Of a stretch of DNA of 64,000 nt, positions 53,104-61,735 are shown in pieces. Location of the stretch: assembly GCF_030409215.1 (NCBI RefSeq), contig NZ_JAUFPL010000032.1:395668-459667 (forward strand), in the 5' to 3' direction. Below the pieces are notes generated by a model. That model was not told where the DNA came from and did no database searches. It was given only the letters and a program-made list of their open reading frames with translations. Position 1 is the first letter of the stretch, and every line of letters begins with the position of its first letter. The DNA comes from Halomonas ramblicola (GTDB lineage: Bacteria; Pseudomonadota; Gammaproteobacteria; Pseudomonadales; Halomonadaceae). Both the position numbers and the translations under genes were made by a program.

Positions 53104-53126
53104 CCCCGTCTCACCCTGAGACGGGG
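53104..53126 (+). terminator. hairpin after SnoaL-like gene C
   Basis: CCCCGTCTC (53104-53112) and GAGACGGGG (53118-53126) form a perfect 9-bp stem with a 5-base loop, 38 bp after the stop. A pyrimidine-rich stretch follows but no clean T-run. Confidence 0.6.
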
Positions 53127-53239
53127 AGCACTCCTCTTCTCAGCATGAGCCGTACCAAGGCTCGGCACCTCGAGAACGAAAAAAAGCAATACCCAATCAA
53201 ATCACAGGCTTAACAAATGTCATGTATCTGCCGGAAGCT

Positions 53240-53256
53240 TGGCACACTTCTCGCAA
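53240..53256 (+). promoter_or_regulatory. sigma-54 promoter of the aldehyde dehydrogenase gene
   Basis: TGGCACACTTCTCGCAA, GG and GC ten bases apart, 117 bp before the ATG at 53373. The 306-bp gap 53067-53372 also has AT-rich DNA just upstream, suited to IHF, and the GCTCGGCACC element at 53160-53169 shared with the promoter at 50565. Confidence 0.75.
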
Positions 53257-53372
53257 AGTCACAGTGCACCGACCAGCACACACAAGATGGAGACAACAAA
53301 GTGCCCAAGACTCCCCTGAGCCAAATTAACCAGGCTCATGCCTGATGCCAACTCAATAACAGGAGCATAAGC

Positions 53373-54824
53373 ATGTCGACGCCAATCTGGGAAACTCAGC
53401 TCTACATGGGCAAATGGCAGCCCGCCGACGGCCCCCAGGCTCCGGTCACCGAACCCGCCACCGGCGAGGTCCTCGCCAAGGTGCAGACCGCCACCGCCGC
53501 GGACGTGGACCGCGCCACACGCATCGCCAATGATGCCCAGCGACACTGGGCCGAGCTGCCCTTCGACCAGAAGGCCGAGATCCTGCGCCGCGCCGCCGCC
53601 CTGCTCAAGGAGCGGGCCGAAGAGATCAACCGCTGGAATACCCGCGAGTGCGGCTCCATCGGCCCCAAGGCCGAATGGGAGCTGCAGGCCACCTATGAAC
53701 AGGCGCAGATGGCCGCGGCGCTGCCCATGCAGCCCAGCGGCCAGATCTTCCCTTCCAGCCTGCCGCGCCGGCGCAACTACTGGAAACGCGTGCCCATCGG
53801 CACGGTCGGGGTCATCGCCCCCTGGAACTTCCCCATCCTGCTGGCCATGCGCTCGGTCTTCCCGGCCCTGGCCATGGGCAACTGCGTGATCCTCAAGCCG
53901 GCCCCCGACAGCGCCGTGTGCGGCGGCACCCTGATGGCCGAGATCCTCGAGGCCGCCGGGGTGCCCGAGGGCGTCTTCCACGTGCTGCCCGGCGGCGCCG
54001 ACGTCGGCGAGTCCCTGGTGCAGCACCCGGAAATCAAGATGATCTCCTTCACTGGCTCCTCCGCCGTGGGCGAGCGGATCGGCGAGACCTGCGGGCGAAT
54101 GCTCAAGAAGTGCGCCCTGGAGCTAGGCGGCAACAACGCCATGGTGATCCTCGACGATGCCGACCTGGAAGCCGCCGCCTCCTCCGCGGCCTGGGGCGCC
54201 TTCCTCCACCAGGGGCAGATCTGCATGCAGGCGGGGCGTCACCTGGTGCATCGCTCGGTAGCCGAGCGTTACCTGGAGAAGCTCGCGGAGCGGGCCGGCC
54301 GCCTGGTCGCGGGCGACCCCTGGCAACAGCAGGTCCACCTCGGGCCGCTGATCAACGAGAGCCAGGCCCGCCGGGTCGAGGAGATCGTGGTGCGCTCCGT
54401 TGAGATGGGGGCCCAGGTGGTGGCCGGCGGCCAGCGCAACGGCAACTTCTTCGACGCCACCGTGCTCGCCGGCGTCACCCCGCAGATGCCCGCCTTCGCC
54501 GAGGAGATCTTCGGCCCCGTGGCGCCGATCACCCTCTTCGACAGCGACGAGGAGGCCATCGACCTGGTCAACGCCTCGCCCTATGGGCTCGCCGCCGCCA
54601 TCCACTCGGCCTCCACGGAACGTGCCCAGCGCCTCGCCGAGCGCCTGCGGGTGGGCATGGTGCATATCAACGACCAGACCGTGAACAACGAATTCCAGGT
54701 GCCCTTCGGCGGCATGGGCCGCTCGGGGACCAGCGGACGCTTCGGCGGCCCCGCCAACCTGGAGGAGTTCACCACCACCCAGTGGGTCAGCGTCATGGAA
54801 CAGGGCATCCAGTATCCTTTCTAG
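53373..54824 (+). CDS. NAD(P)-dependent aldehyde dehydrogenase, benzaldehyde-dehydrogenase-like
   Basis: 483 residues, ALDH superfamily. Visible: 'GVIAPWNFPILLAMRSVFPALAMGNCVILKPAPD' (cofactor pocket), catalytic Glu in 'CALELGGNNAMVILDDAD', nucleophile Cys in 'HQGQICMQAGR', and 'EEIFGPVAPI'. The sequence resembles aromatic aldehyde dehydrogenases. Own sigma-54 promoter, like the qhp amine dehydrogenase operon, so the likely role is oxidation of the aldehydes made from amines by QhpABC. The actual substrate is not shown by the sequence. Confidence 0.9.
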   Translation: MSTPIWETQLYMGKWQPADGPQAPVTEPATGEVLAKVQTATAADVDRATRIANDAQRHWAELPFDQKAEILRRAAALLKERAEEINRWNTRECGSIGPKAEWELQATYEQAQMAAALPMQPSGQIFPSSLPRRRNYWKRVPIGTVGVIAPWNFPILLAMRSVFPALAMGNCVILKPAPDSAVCGGTLMAEILEAAGVPEGVFHVLPGGADVGESLVQHPEIKMISFTGSSAVGERIGETCGRMLKKCALELGGNNAMVILDDADLEAAASSAAWGAFLHQGQICMQAGRHLVHRSVAERYLEKLAERAGRLVAGDPWQQQVHLGPLINESQARRVEEIVVRSVEMGAQVVAGGQRNGNFFDATVLAGVTPQMPAFAEEIFGPVAPITLFDSDEEAIDLVNASPYGLAAAIHSASTERAQRLAERLRVGMVHINDQTVNNEFQVPFGGMGRSGTSGRFGGPANLEEFTTTQWVSVMEQGIQYPF

Positions 54825-54840
54825 CTCCTTATCCATCGGC

Positions 54841-54871
54841 TACCCGGCCCATTCAGACTACGGGCCGGGTA
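54841..54871. terminator. bidirectional hairpin between aldehyde dehydrogenase and GFA genes
   Basis: TACCCGGCCC (54841-54850) and GGGCCGGGTA (54862-54871) form a perfect 10-bp stem between two convergent genes. Confidence 0.6.
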
Positions 54872-54958
54872 TCATGACACGAAGGGCAACTGGCAAGGTC
54901 TGTTCGACACAACGGGCCCCGATATGCTGGGGCCCGTTGGCACAACGTCCGGAGCCGC

Positions 54959-55303
54959 CTAACTCAGGTCGCGCCCCGGGAAGGGGGTGATGGGTGGCGA
55001 CTCGGGGTGGACGCCTTCGAGACAGCGCACATTCACGCTGTAGCGCGCCGGGGCTAGGCGCGGGCGGCGCAGCGGTGCCACGCCGCAGAAGCGGCAGAAA
55101 TAGTGCCGCGCCTCGCAACTCCCCCAGCGGTACGTCATGAGGCTGCCCGGCCGGGCGCGAACCTCGACCTGCGTCTCGTCGACGATCCAGTGCAGAAACC
55201 CCGCCATGCGGCAGATGGGGCAGTCGCACTCCATCGCCTCGACGAGGTCCCCCTCGATGTGGAGATGAATGGCGCCGCAGTGGCACGGCCCCTTGAAGTG
55301 CAT
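54959..55303 (-). CDS. GFA-domain protein (glutathione-dependent formaldehyde-activating-like)
   Basis: 114 residues. The zinc ligands of the GFA/Mss4-like fold are present: 'GPCHCGAIHLHI', 'ECDCPICRMAGFLHW' and 'YFCRFCGVAPLRRPR'. Family members bind zinc and some act on S-hydroxymethylglutathione, though most are uncharacterised. Complete and of normal length. It lies beside decayed genes (a cupin and an FAD oxidoreductase) and may be the last survivor of a former operon. Confidence 0.88.
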   Translation of the reverse strand: MHFKGPCHCGAIHLHIEGDLVEAMECDCPICRMAGFLHWIVDETQVEVRARPGSLMTYRWGSCEARHYFCRFCGVAPLRRPRLAPARYSVNVRCLEGVHPESPPITPFPGRDLS

Positions 55304-55357
55304 CCTGGCGCTGCTTGTCGAGATAACGGGTCCGGCGCGTCGCCGTCGAAGGCCGGG

Positions 55358-55648
55358 TTACTCCATCCCATGAAAGGCCTTCCAGTTCCCCGGATAGAGG
55401 GCATAGCCGAACAGCGTATGGCCGCCGTACACCAGCTCGGTGCCCTCGGGAATCCACAGCATCTGCCGGGGCTCACGCGATGGGTCTCGCCGGCGGCAGT
55501 GACCTCGAGCTCACCCTCGATGACGAAGATCTCCTCGTCGTAGAGCACCGTCCAGGCGACTTCGGCGCCTTCCCACCGGGCGAAGCCCGCGCCCAGGGTC
55601 TCGCTCAGGGCGGTGTCCACGGTGCGACCGATCTCGGCATGGCCGGGC
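55358..55648 (-). pseudogene. cupin-domain protein with a one-base deletion
   Basis: Read leftwards: 'VDTALSETLGAGFARWEGAEVAWTVLYDEEIFVIEGELEVTAAGETHRVSPG', then the frame changes after losing one base near 55468, and the C-terminus 'MLWIPEGTELVYGGHTLFGYALYPGNWKAFHGME' lies in the next frame, ending at the TAA 55358-55360. A single-domain cupin of EutQ-like type; the rest of the sequence is well preserved, so the break is recent or a sequencing error. Confidence 0.7.
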
Positions 55649-55649
55649 G

Positions 55650-56190
55650 ACCGGAGACCGCCAGCATGTCGGCCAACTGGCTGGAATCCTGGCCGGTGGC
55701 CAGCTCGGCGAGCAGCTTGCCGGAGATGGTGCCCCGGGCCACCCCGACGCTCTGATGGACGCCGGGACATCCAGGCGTTGTCGCCGACCTTGCCGAAGAA
55801 GGGGGTGAAGTTGCGCGATAGCCCGCAGGCACCCCCCAGGTGGCCGCGAAGGGCACATGGGCGAGGCTCGGGTAGCGCGCCAGGAAGGAGTCGCGGTGGC
55901 CCTGGCGAACCCGGGTGCGCTTGGCGAGGTTATCGTGGTAGTTCGGCACGTAACGGTACTGGTTGCGGATGATCAGGTGGCGGTCCGGGGTCAGGCGTAC
56001 CGTGGTGCCGGCATGGTCGGCCGGCGTCAGGCCGAAGTGGCGTGGCGACACGGAGAACAGGGCCATCTCGTCATCGGTGAGTGCCCGGGTCATGCTGGCG
56101 AAGGTCATCACCGGCAGCTCCCGGTGCTTGAGGAAGCCAAACTCCTGGGCATATACGCCTCTCGCCTGGGCTGCGCCATGCGCTGGCGGT
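55650..56190 (-). pseudogene. FAD-dependent amino-acid/amine oxidoreductase, C-terminal remnant
   Basis: Read leftwards: 'FGFLKHRELPVMTFASMTRALTDDEMALF', 'TTVRLTPDRHLIIRNQYRYVPNYHDNLAKRTRVRQGHRDSFLARYPSLAHVPFAATWG', then after frame changes 'CGLSRNFTPFFGKVGDNAWMS' and 'GVHQSVGVARGTISGKLLAELATGQDSSQLADMLAVSGRP'. These are the substrate domain and C-terminus of DadA/PuuB-type oxidases. The FAD-binding N-terminus is missing and there are at least two frameshifts. Confidence 0.75.
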
Positions 56191-56297
56191 CTCGTCGCCC
56201 GTCCGCATGCCATCGAGCGGCGCAATGCTGGAAGCACGGCGAGGTCCTTACGGCGTATACTTGTTGCCTGTCGTGGCGAATGCGTTGGAGTCGTGCA

Positions 56298-57392
56298 ATG
56301 AACGACATCGAAAGCCCTGTCCGCGCTGCAGACCGAGCCAGCAAGCGTGCCGTCATGCTCGATACGGCATCGGAGGCGTCGCTCTCGGTCGGTTTCGTCC
56401 TGCTGCACCGCTTCACCATCCTGCCCTTCGCCGCCTTCGTCGACTGCCTGCGCCTGGCGGCCGACGAGGGGGACCGTAGCCGCCAGCTGCGCTGCCACTG
56501 GACCTTCATGACCAGCGTCGGTCAGGAAGCGGTCTCCAGCTGCGGTGCCACCATCACACCCTGCCTGCCCTTCCGGGATCCGGACGAATTCGACTATATC
56601 GTGGTGATCGGCGGGGTCCAGAACGAGCGGGACCAGATCGATACCACGGCGCTGGCCTACCTGCGCCAGGCGGCGGCTGCCCGGGTGCCGCTGGTGGGGC
56701 TGTGCACCGGCGTCTTCGCCCTGATCCAGGCGGGGGTGATGACGGGACGGCGCTGCTGCGTCAGCTGGTACCACCATCACGACATGATCCAGCGCTTTCC
56801 CGCCATCGAGCCGGTGGCCGACCGCCTGTTCATCGACGATGGCGATCGGCTCACCTGCGCGGGAGGGGCCGCCTCCGCGGACCTGGCCGCCTACCTGATC
56901 GAGCGCCACCTGGGCAAGGCCTGGGCCATGAAGAGCCTGCATATCATGCTGCTCGACGAGGCACGCACCGGCGCCCACCCCCAGCCCCAGCCGGTGGTGC
57001 TCGGCAAGATCGAGGATCGCCTGGTGCGGCGCTCCATCGCGCTGCTCGAGCAGCACCTGGGCGAGGCGATCTCCATGGAGGCGTTGGCGGAGCGGGTGGG
57101 CACGTCACGCCGCAACCTGGAGCGCCGGTTCCGCGAGACGCTGGGCGTCGGCCCCCAGAAGTTCGCCCGCGACCTGCGCCTGCGCTATGGCCTGTGGCTG
57201 CTGCATTACACCGGCAAGAGCATCACCGAGATCGGCGAGCGCTGCGGTTTCGCCGATACCGCCCACTTCTCCCGCCACTTCCGCAGCGCCTTCGGCATCA
57301 CGCCGTCGGAGATGCGCAAGCGTGCCGGCGAGCCCGGCAGCGACCGGGTCGATCCCTTCTTCCTGCATATCGAGGGCCGCCCGGCGCTGTAG
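56298..57392 (+). CDS. GlxA/AraC family regulator, GbdR-like
   Basis: 364 residues from ATG 56298. An N-terminal DJ-1/GATase1-like domain (about 25-210, with 'VPLVGLCTGVFALIQAGVM') is followed by an AraC HTH pair: 'ISMEALAERVGTSRRNLERRFRETLGVGPQKF' and 'SITEIGERCGFADTAHFSRHFRSAFGITPSEMRKR'. The architecture is that of GbdR/CdhR/SouR regulators of betaine, carnitine and sarcosine use. glyA, a usual target of GbdR-type control, lies at 63096. Its last 112 bp are repeated almost exactly at 62697-62808. Confidence 0.9.
   Translation: MNDIESPVRAADRASKRAVMLDTASEASLSVGFVLLHRFTILPFAAFVDCLRLAADEGDRSRQLRCHWTFMTSVGQEAVSSCGATITPCLPFRDPDEFDYIVVIGGVQNERDQIDTTALAYLRQAAAARVPLVGLCTGVFALIQAGVMTGRRCCVSWYHHHDMIQRFPAIEPVADRLFIDDGDRLTCAGGAASADLAAYLIERHLGKAWAMKSLHIMLLDEARTGAHPQPQPVVLGKIEDRLVRRSIALLEQHLGEAISMEALAERVGTSRRNLERRFRETLGVGPQKFARDLRLRYGLWLLHYTGKSITEIGERCGFADTAHFSRHFRSAFGITPSEMRKRAGEPGSDRVDPFFLHIEGRPAL
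57281..57392 (+). repeat. direct repeat, copy 1: 3' end of the GbdR-like gene
   Basis: 112 bp ending with the TAG stop of the regulator. Copy 2 at 62697-62808 differs at only a handful of positions (two near the start and the last few bases, where copy 2 ends in TGA). The two copies frame the creatinine cassette and its LysR gene. Confidence 0.9.
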
Positions 57393-57419
57393 GCCCTGGC
57401 GCTTTCGCCATTGTCGCCC

Positions 57420-57442
57420 GGCGCTGGCAACCAGCGCCTTGT
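57420..57442 (+). terminator. terminator after the GbdR-like gene
   Basis: GGCGCTGG (57420-57427), loop CAA, CCAGCGCC (57431-57438), then TTGT. Good stem, short T-run, 28 bp after the stop. Confidence 0.6.
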
Positions 57443-57597
57443 AATCTCGTCCGCCGCCACCGGAAGGCGTGGCACTCCTCGCGCCCTTCGCGGGCACCCT
57501 GGCCGGTCGCCGCGCCGGGGGCGTCCTCATGGCGGCGAGGGACGGCAATCTCCCTCCTATCGTTGCCAACTGTTTGAATCGAAAGGGCATTGCCGGC

Positions 57598-57628
57598 ACC
57601 AATGCGACCATTTGCACTAGTCATTGGT
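57598..57628. promoter_or_regulatory. inverted repeat upstream of creatinase, possible LysR site
   Basis: ACCAATG (57598-57604) and CATTGGT (57622-57628) are perfect inverted arms around 17 bases. It lies 150-180 bp before the creatinase ATG in a 384-bp gap that otherwise shows only the terminator at 57420. A LysR gene ends the same cassette. Confidence 0.45.
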
Positions 57629-57776
57629 CGTGCGGGGAGAGGCTCGCCATAGTCATTTCCACCAGCAGAGGATGCGACTCATGGCAAGCAAAGGGCAACG
57701 ACGATCGGCATGAAGAGTGCCGGTGGTGCCCGGGCTGGTAAGGCGATTCCCTTGAAGAACACGAGGAGACAACAAG

Positions 57777-58985
57777 ATGCAACTGCCGTCACTGATCGAG
57801 ATTCCCAACGGCGACAAGGTCGCCCCGACCTTTTCCGACAGCGAGATGCAGCGCCGCCTGGCCCGCCTGCGGGAGCACATGGCCCACAACGATGTCGATG
57901 CGGTGGTGCTGACCTCCTACCACAACATCAACTACTTCAGCGACTTCGTCTACTGCAAGTTCGGCCGTGACTACGGCCTGGTGGTGACCCAGGATCGCTT
58001 CACCACCGTCACCGCCAACATCGATGGCGGCCAGCCCTATCGTCGCAACCGCCTGGGCGACAACGTCGTCTACACCGACTGGCAGAAGGACAACTTCTTC
58101 AAGGCCGTCAAGCAGCTCTGCGAGGGCAGGAAGCGTGTGGGCGTCGAATTCGACCACCTGACCCTGCAGAACCAGCAGAAGTTGCGCGATGCGCTGGGGG
58201 ACGTGGAGCTGGTCGATATCGGCGCGCCGACCATGCAGATGCGCATGATCAAGTCCACCGAGGAGATCGCGCTGATCCGCCAGGGCGCGCGCATCGCCGA
58301 CGTGGGCGGTGTGGCCGTGCGCGACGCCATCCATGCCGGGGTACCGGAGTATGAGGTCTCCCTGGCCGGTCAGGCCGCCATGGTGCGCGAGATCGCCAAG
58401 ACCTATCCGCACAGCGAGCTGATGGACACCTGGGTGTGGTTCCAGTCCGGCATCAACACCGATGGCGCCCACAACCCGGTGACCAGCCGCCGCGTCCAGC
58501 CCGGCGATATCCTGAGCCTCAACACCTTCCCGATGATTTCCGGCTACTACACCGCCCTGGAGCGCACCCTGTTCCTGGGTCACGCCTCCGATGAGCACCT
58601 GCGCCTGTGGGAGGCGAACTGCGAGGTGCACCGGCGCGGCCAGGAACTGATCAAGCCCGGGGTGCGCTGCTGCGACATCGCCCACGAGCTCAACGAGATC
58701 TTCGCCCGCCACGACCTGCTCAAGTACCGCACCTTCGGCTACGGCCACTCCTTCGGCACCCTGAGCCACTACTACGGCCGCGAGGCGGGGCTGGAGCTGC
58801 GCGAGGACATCGAGACCGTGCTCGAGCCCAACATGGTGGTCTCCATGGAGCCGATGATCATGGTGCCGGAAGGCCGGCCGGGTGCCGGCGGCTACCGCGA
58901 GCACGATATCCTGGTGCTCAACGAGCACGGGGCCGAGAACATCACCGGCTTCCCGTATGGCCCGGAGCACAATATCATCAAGTAA
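57777..58985 (+). CDS. creatinase (creatine amidinohydrolase)
   Basis: 402 residues, the same length as Pseudomonas putida creatinase and similar to it throughout. The enzyme splits creatine into sarcosine and urea. It has the pita-bread fold of M24 peptidases without the metal ligands. Conserved blocks: 'AVVLTSYHNINYFSDFVYCKFGR', 'TANIDGGQPYRRN', 'FQSGINTDGAHNPVTSRRVQPGDILSLN' (with the catalytic His region), 'FGYGHSFGTLSHYYGREAGLELRED' and 'VVSMEPMIMVPEGRPGAGGYREHDI'. GAGGAG precedes the ATG. First gene of the creatinine cassette. Confidence 0.93.
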   Translation: MQLPSLIEIPNGDKVAPTFSDSEMQRRLARLREHMAHNDVDAVVLTSYHNINYFSDFVYCKFGRDYGLVVTQDRFTTVTANIDGGQPYRRNRLGDNVVYTDWQKDNFFKAVKQLCEGRKRVGVEFDHLTLQNQQKLRDALGDVELVDIGAPTMQMRMIKSTEEIALIRQGARIADVGGVAVRDAIHAGVPEYEVSLAGQAAMVREIAKTYPHSELMDTWVWFQSGINTDGAHNPVTSRRVQPGDILSLNTFPMISGYYTALERTLFLGHASDEHLRLWEANCEVHRRGQELIKPGVRCCDIAHELNEIFARHDLLKYRTFGYGHSFGTLSHYYGREAGLELREDIETVLEPNMVVSMEPMIMVPEGRPGAGGYREHDILVLNEHGAENITGFPYGPEHNIIK

Positions 58986-58998
58986 TATGTTGAATATA

Positions 58999-59023
58999 AA
59001 GGGGAGTTTGGCTCCCCTTCTTT
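58999..59023 (+). terminator. hairpin between creatinase and creatininase genes
   Basis: AAGGGGAG (58999-59006) and CTCCCCTT (59012-59019) form a perfect 8-bp stem with a 5-base loop followed by CTTT. Probably a partial terminator or mRNA processing hairpin inside the operon. Confidence 0.6.
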
Positions 59024-59049
59024 AGAGATAGCGTGCCTGGGGGAACGAG

Positions 59050-59808
59050 ATGAAGAGTGTCAAGATCGAGAACCTGGACTGGGTGACCTACCAGGCGCTC
59101 ACCGAGCAGGGGCGATGCAAGATCATCCTTCCGGTCGGCGCCATCGAGCAGCATGGTCCCCATATGTCGCTCAACCCCGATGTGCTGATTCCCGACCATA
59201 TTGGCGAACAGGTGGCACGACGAGGCGACAACATGCTGGTTGCGCCGGCCATCAGCTACGGCTACAAGTCGCAGGTCAAGTCCGGCGGAGGCAACTTCTT
59301 CCCCGGCACCACTTGCGTATCCGGCGCTTCGCTGGAGAACTATGTCTTCGACGTGCTGCAGGCCTATGTCAATCACGGGAACCGCGAGTTCATCCTGATC
59401 AATGGCCACTTCGAGAACTCCATGCACCTGTGTGAGGCGGCCGACAGGCTGGTCAACAAGTGCCAGGCGGAGGGGATCTCGATCAAGATCTATCTGCTTT
59501 CCTATTGGGACTTCATCAGCGACGAGACAATCGAGAAGGTGTTTCCCGACGGCTTCGCCGGCTGGGCCGTGGAGCATGGCGGGGTCCTGGAAACCTCGAT
59601 CATGCTGAAGATTCATCCGGAGCTGGTCGACATGTCCAAGGCCGTCGATGTGGAGCCGGCCCGTTTTCCTCCCTACGATGTCTTTCCTCCCGACCCTTCC
59701 TGGGTCGCCGCGTCCGGTACCCTGTCATCGCCCCTGAAGGCAACGGCTGAAAAAGGCGAGATGATCCTGGAGGAATGCATTTCGGGAATCGTATCGCACC
59801 TGAATTAA
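59050..59808 (+). CDS. creatininase (creatinine amidohydrolase)
   Basis: 252 residues. Interconverts creatinine and creatine with a binuclear metal site. Family blocks: 'ILPVGAIEQHGPHMSLNPDVLIPDHIGEQVA' (metal-binding Glu, His, Asp), 'ISYGYKSQVKSGGGNFFPGTTCVSG', 'LINGHFENSMHLCEAADRL', and 'GGWAVEHGGVLETSIM'-type segment with the second Glu; 'FPPYDVFPPDPSW' near the end is also typical of true creatininases rather than of MftE/FAPy-deformylase relatives. 64 bp after creatinase. Supplies creatine to that enzyme. Confidence 0.92.
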   Translation: MKSVKIENLDWVTYQALTEQGRCKIILPVGAIEQHGPHMSLNPDVLIPDHIGEQVARRGDNMLVAPAISYGYKSQVKSGGGNFFPGTTCVSGASLENYVFDVLQAYVNHGNREFILINGHFENSMHLCEAADRLVNKCQAEGISIKIYLLSYWDFISDETIEKVFPDGFAGWAVEHGGVLETSIMLKIHPELVDMSKAVDVEPARFPPYDVFPPDPSWVAASGTLSSPLKATAEKGEMILEECISGIVSHLN

Positions 59809-59892
59809 GCACCCGGTCGTGTGTCTCGGCAGGCTCATGGGGCCTGTACCGAGGCGGCCGATACGCGAATACAATAATAGCGAGGTCACGAG

Positions 59893-61581
59893 ATGCCTAA
59901 CAAAGAACCGGTCACGATTCCACGATTCACTGGACGAGACCTACCGCCCGTCGGCAGGCTGGTCATCCAGTTTACCCCGCCTATTGCCATCATTGCCCTG
60001 ATCGTGATGGTGCTTCGCTACCCCGATGGTGTCGCCTCGGTCATCTTCGACCTGCGGACCCATGTCACGGGGGGCTTTACCTGGCTGTTTATCCTCTACT
60101 CCCTCTTCGCGGTGGCGGTGTGTGGCTGGCTGGTGTTCAGCAAGGTGGGCAGCCGGGTCAGGCTGGGCGGCCCCAAGGCGAAGCCGGAATACAGCAATTT
60201 CGCCTGGTACTCGATGCTCTTCGCCTGCGGGCAGGGCATCGGGCTGATCTTCTGGTCGGTGGCACAGCCGATCATGCTGCGTGACGAGAGCCCGGTCATC
60301 CAGGCAATGGAAGGCAACGTGGCGGGTGGCGGCCTCGTCTGGGCCTACTTCCACTGGGGCTTTACCGCCTGGGCCATGTACTGCGTCGTCGCGGTATGCC
60401 TGGCCTATTCGCATCACAACCTGGGCAAGACCCTGACCTTCCGTGAGGCGACGGTGGATCTCCTGCCGCGCTGGGCGCGGGGTGGCGCCGGGGTGGTGGT
60501 TGAGCTGTTGGCGATCATGGCCACTATCCTGGGGCTCTCCACCTCCTTTGCCTTTGCGGCGATGCAGTTCACCTCGGGCCTCACCTCATTCACCGGCCTG
60601 ACATCCGGCCCGACCATCTGGCTGTTGGTCATCGTGGGTCTCGGAACCGCCGCGGCAATCTCCGCCTTCTTCGGCATCAGCAGGGGGATGCGCTTGATCA
60701 GTGAGACGAACTCCCTCCTCAGCGTGCTTCTCGTGGTCGCCGCCTTCGTGTTCGGTCCCACGCTGTTCATCATCTCCAACATCACGCAGACCTTCGGCTC
60801 GTACTTTGCCAACTTCGTTCCCATGAGCTTCTGGACGGACGCCCCGAGCACGGCCGAGCCCTTGAGGTCCTGGCAGCAGAGCTGGAATGGCTGGTGGACC
60901 GTGTTCATCTGGTGCTGGGTGATTGCCTTCTCGCCCTTCGTTGCCGGCTTCATCGCTCGTATCTCGCGCGGGAGGACGCTGCGTGAGTTCGTCATCGGCG
61001 TCACCATCATTCCCTCCCTGATCGTCATGGTATGGATCGGCGTTCTGGGCTCCGCTGCCATCTATTACGATGACAAGAGCGGCCGCGCTATCTCGGATGC
61101 GGTGAACGCGGATGTCGCCAGTGGGCTCTTTGCGATGCTGGAATCCATACCGCTGGTCGGCAGCCTGCTGTTGGTGGTGGCGACGATTCTGGTGGCCACC
61201 TACTACGTGACATCGCTGGATGCCGGCACCTATGCACTGGCGGACTTCGTTTCCGCACCGAAGCGGGCAGGCGCCTGGTTCCGGGTGGTCCTGGTGCTCA
61301 GCATCGGCGCGGTGGCCACCGTGCTGCTGACCCTGGGGGGAAGCGGCGTCGTCGATACGGTGCAGACCGGTACCATCATCGGTGCCTTCCCCTTCTCCAT
61401 CGTGATCCTCTTGATGATCGTGAATACGATACGCCGACTCCTGAACCGGGACCGTTCGGTGAGGGAGTTGGAGAAGGTCGTCAACGATCCCGACCCCGAG
61501 GTGGAGCTGAAGGTCGACGGTGAAGGAGACGCCCAGGCGGCACCCCGTGACGGCTGGAAGCCGAGCGTTTCGGGCTCCTGA
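59893..61581 (+). CDS. BCCT-family carrier, probably for creatinine or creatine
   Basis: 562 residues, twelve helices plus an acidic C-terminal tail. BCCT hallmarks: 'ACGQGIGLIFWSVAQPIML' (TM3 glycine stretch), 'FHWGFTAWAMYCVVAVCLAY' and 'RISRGRTLREFVIGV'. In BetP the TM8 aromatic box reads WAWWISW; here it is 'IWCWVIAFSP', so two of the four Trp are replaced by Val and Phe. The betaine cage is therefore incomplete, which suggests another quaternary or guanidino substrate. The gene lies 84 bp after creatininase, so creatinine/creatine uptake is the natural guess. Confidence 0.88.
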   Translation: MPNKEPVTIPRFTGRDLPPVGRLVIQFTPPIAIIALIVMVLRYPDGVASVIFDLRTHVTGGFTWLFILYSLFAVAVCGWLVFSKVGSRVRLGGPKAKPEYSNFAWYSMLFACGQGIGLIFWSVAQPIMLRDESPVIQAMEGNVAGGGLVWAYFHWGFTAWAMYCVVAVCLAYSHHNLGKTLTFREATVDLLPRWARGGAGVVVELLAIMATILGLSTSFAFAAMQFTSGLTSFTGLTSGPTIWLLVIVGLGTAAAISAFFGISRGMRLISETNSLLSVLLVVAAFVFGPTLFIISNITQTFGSYFANFVPMSFWTDAPSTAEPLRSWQQSWNGWWTVFIWCWVIAFSPFVAGFIARISRGRTLREFVIGVTIIPSLIVMVWIGVLGSAAIYYDDKSGRAISDAVNADVASGLFAMLESIPLVGSLLLVVATILVATYYVTSLDAGTYALADFVSAPKRAGAWFRVVLVLSIGAVATVLLTLGGSGVVDTVQTGTIIGAFPFSIVILLMIVNTIRRLLNRDRSVRELEKVVNDPDPEVELKVDGEGDAQAAPRDGWKPSVSGS

Positions 61582-61645
61582 AGGCTGCTTGCCCGGGGCA
61601 TCTCGCCTGGCAATGAAATGAGGGGCAGCCGAGTCCTGAAGGTCT

Positions 61646-61690
61646 CTGCCCTGCCAGCCCTGGAAGATGGCTGGCAGGGCAGTTGTCTTT
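61646..61690. terminator. strong terminator between BCCT and lysR genes
   Basis: CTGCCCTGCCAGCC (61646-61659) pairs perfectly with GGCTGGCAGGGCAG (61669-61682); TTGTCTTT follows. It lies between the convergent ends of the transporter and lysR genes. Confidence 0.8.
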
Positions 61691-61735
61691 CCGTATCCCG
61701 CGGTCATTCAGGCCTTCGAGGCAGCCAGTCGCCGA

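Noticed and set aside
57480..57500. TGGCACTCCTCGCGCC before creatinase as a fourth sigma-54 promoter
   Set aside because: GG and GC have the right spacing, but the -12 region (CGCGC) is poor, it lies about 280 bp from the gene, and such matches are expected by chance in GC-rich DNA.
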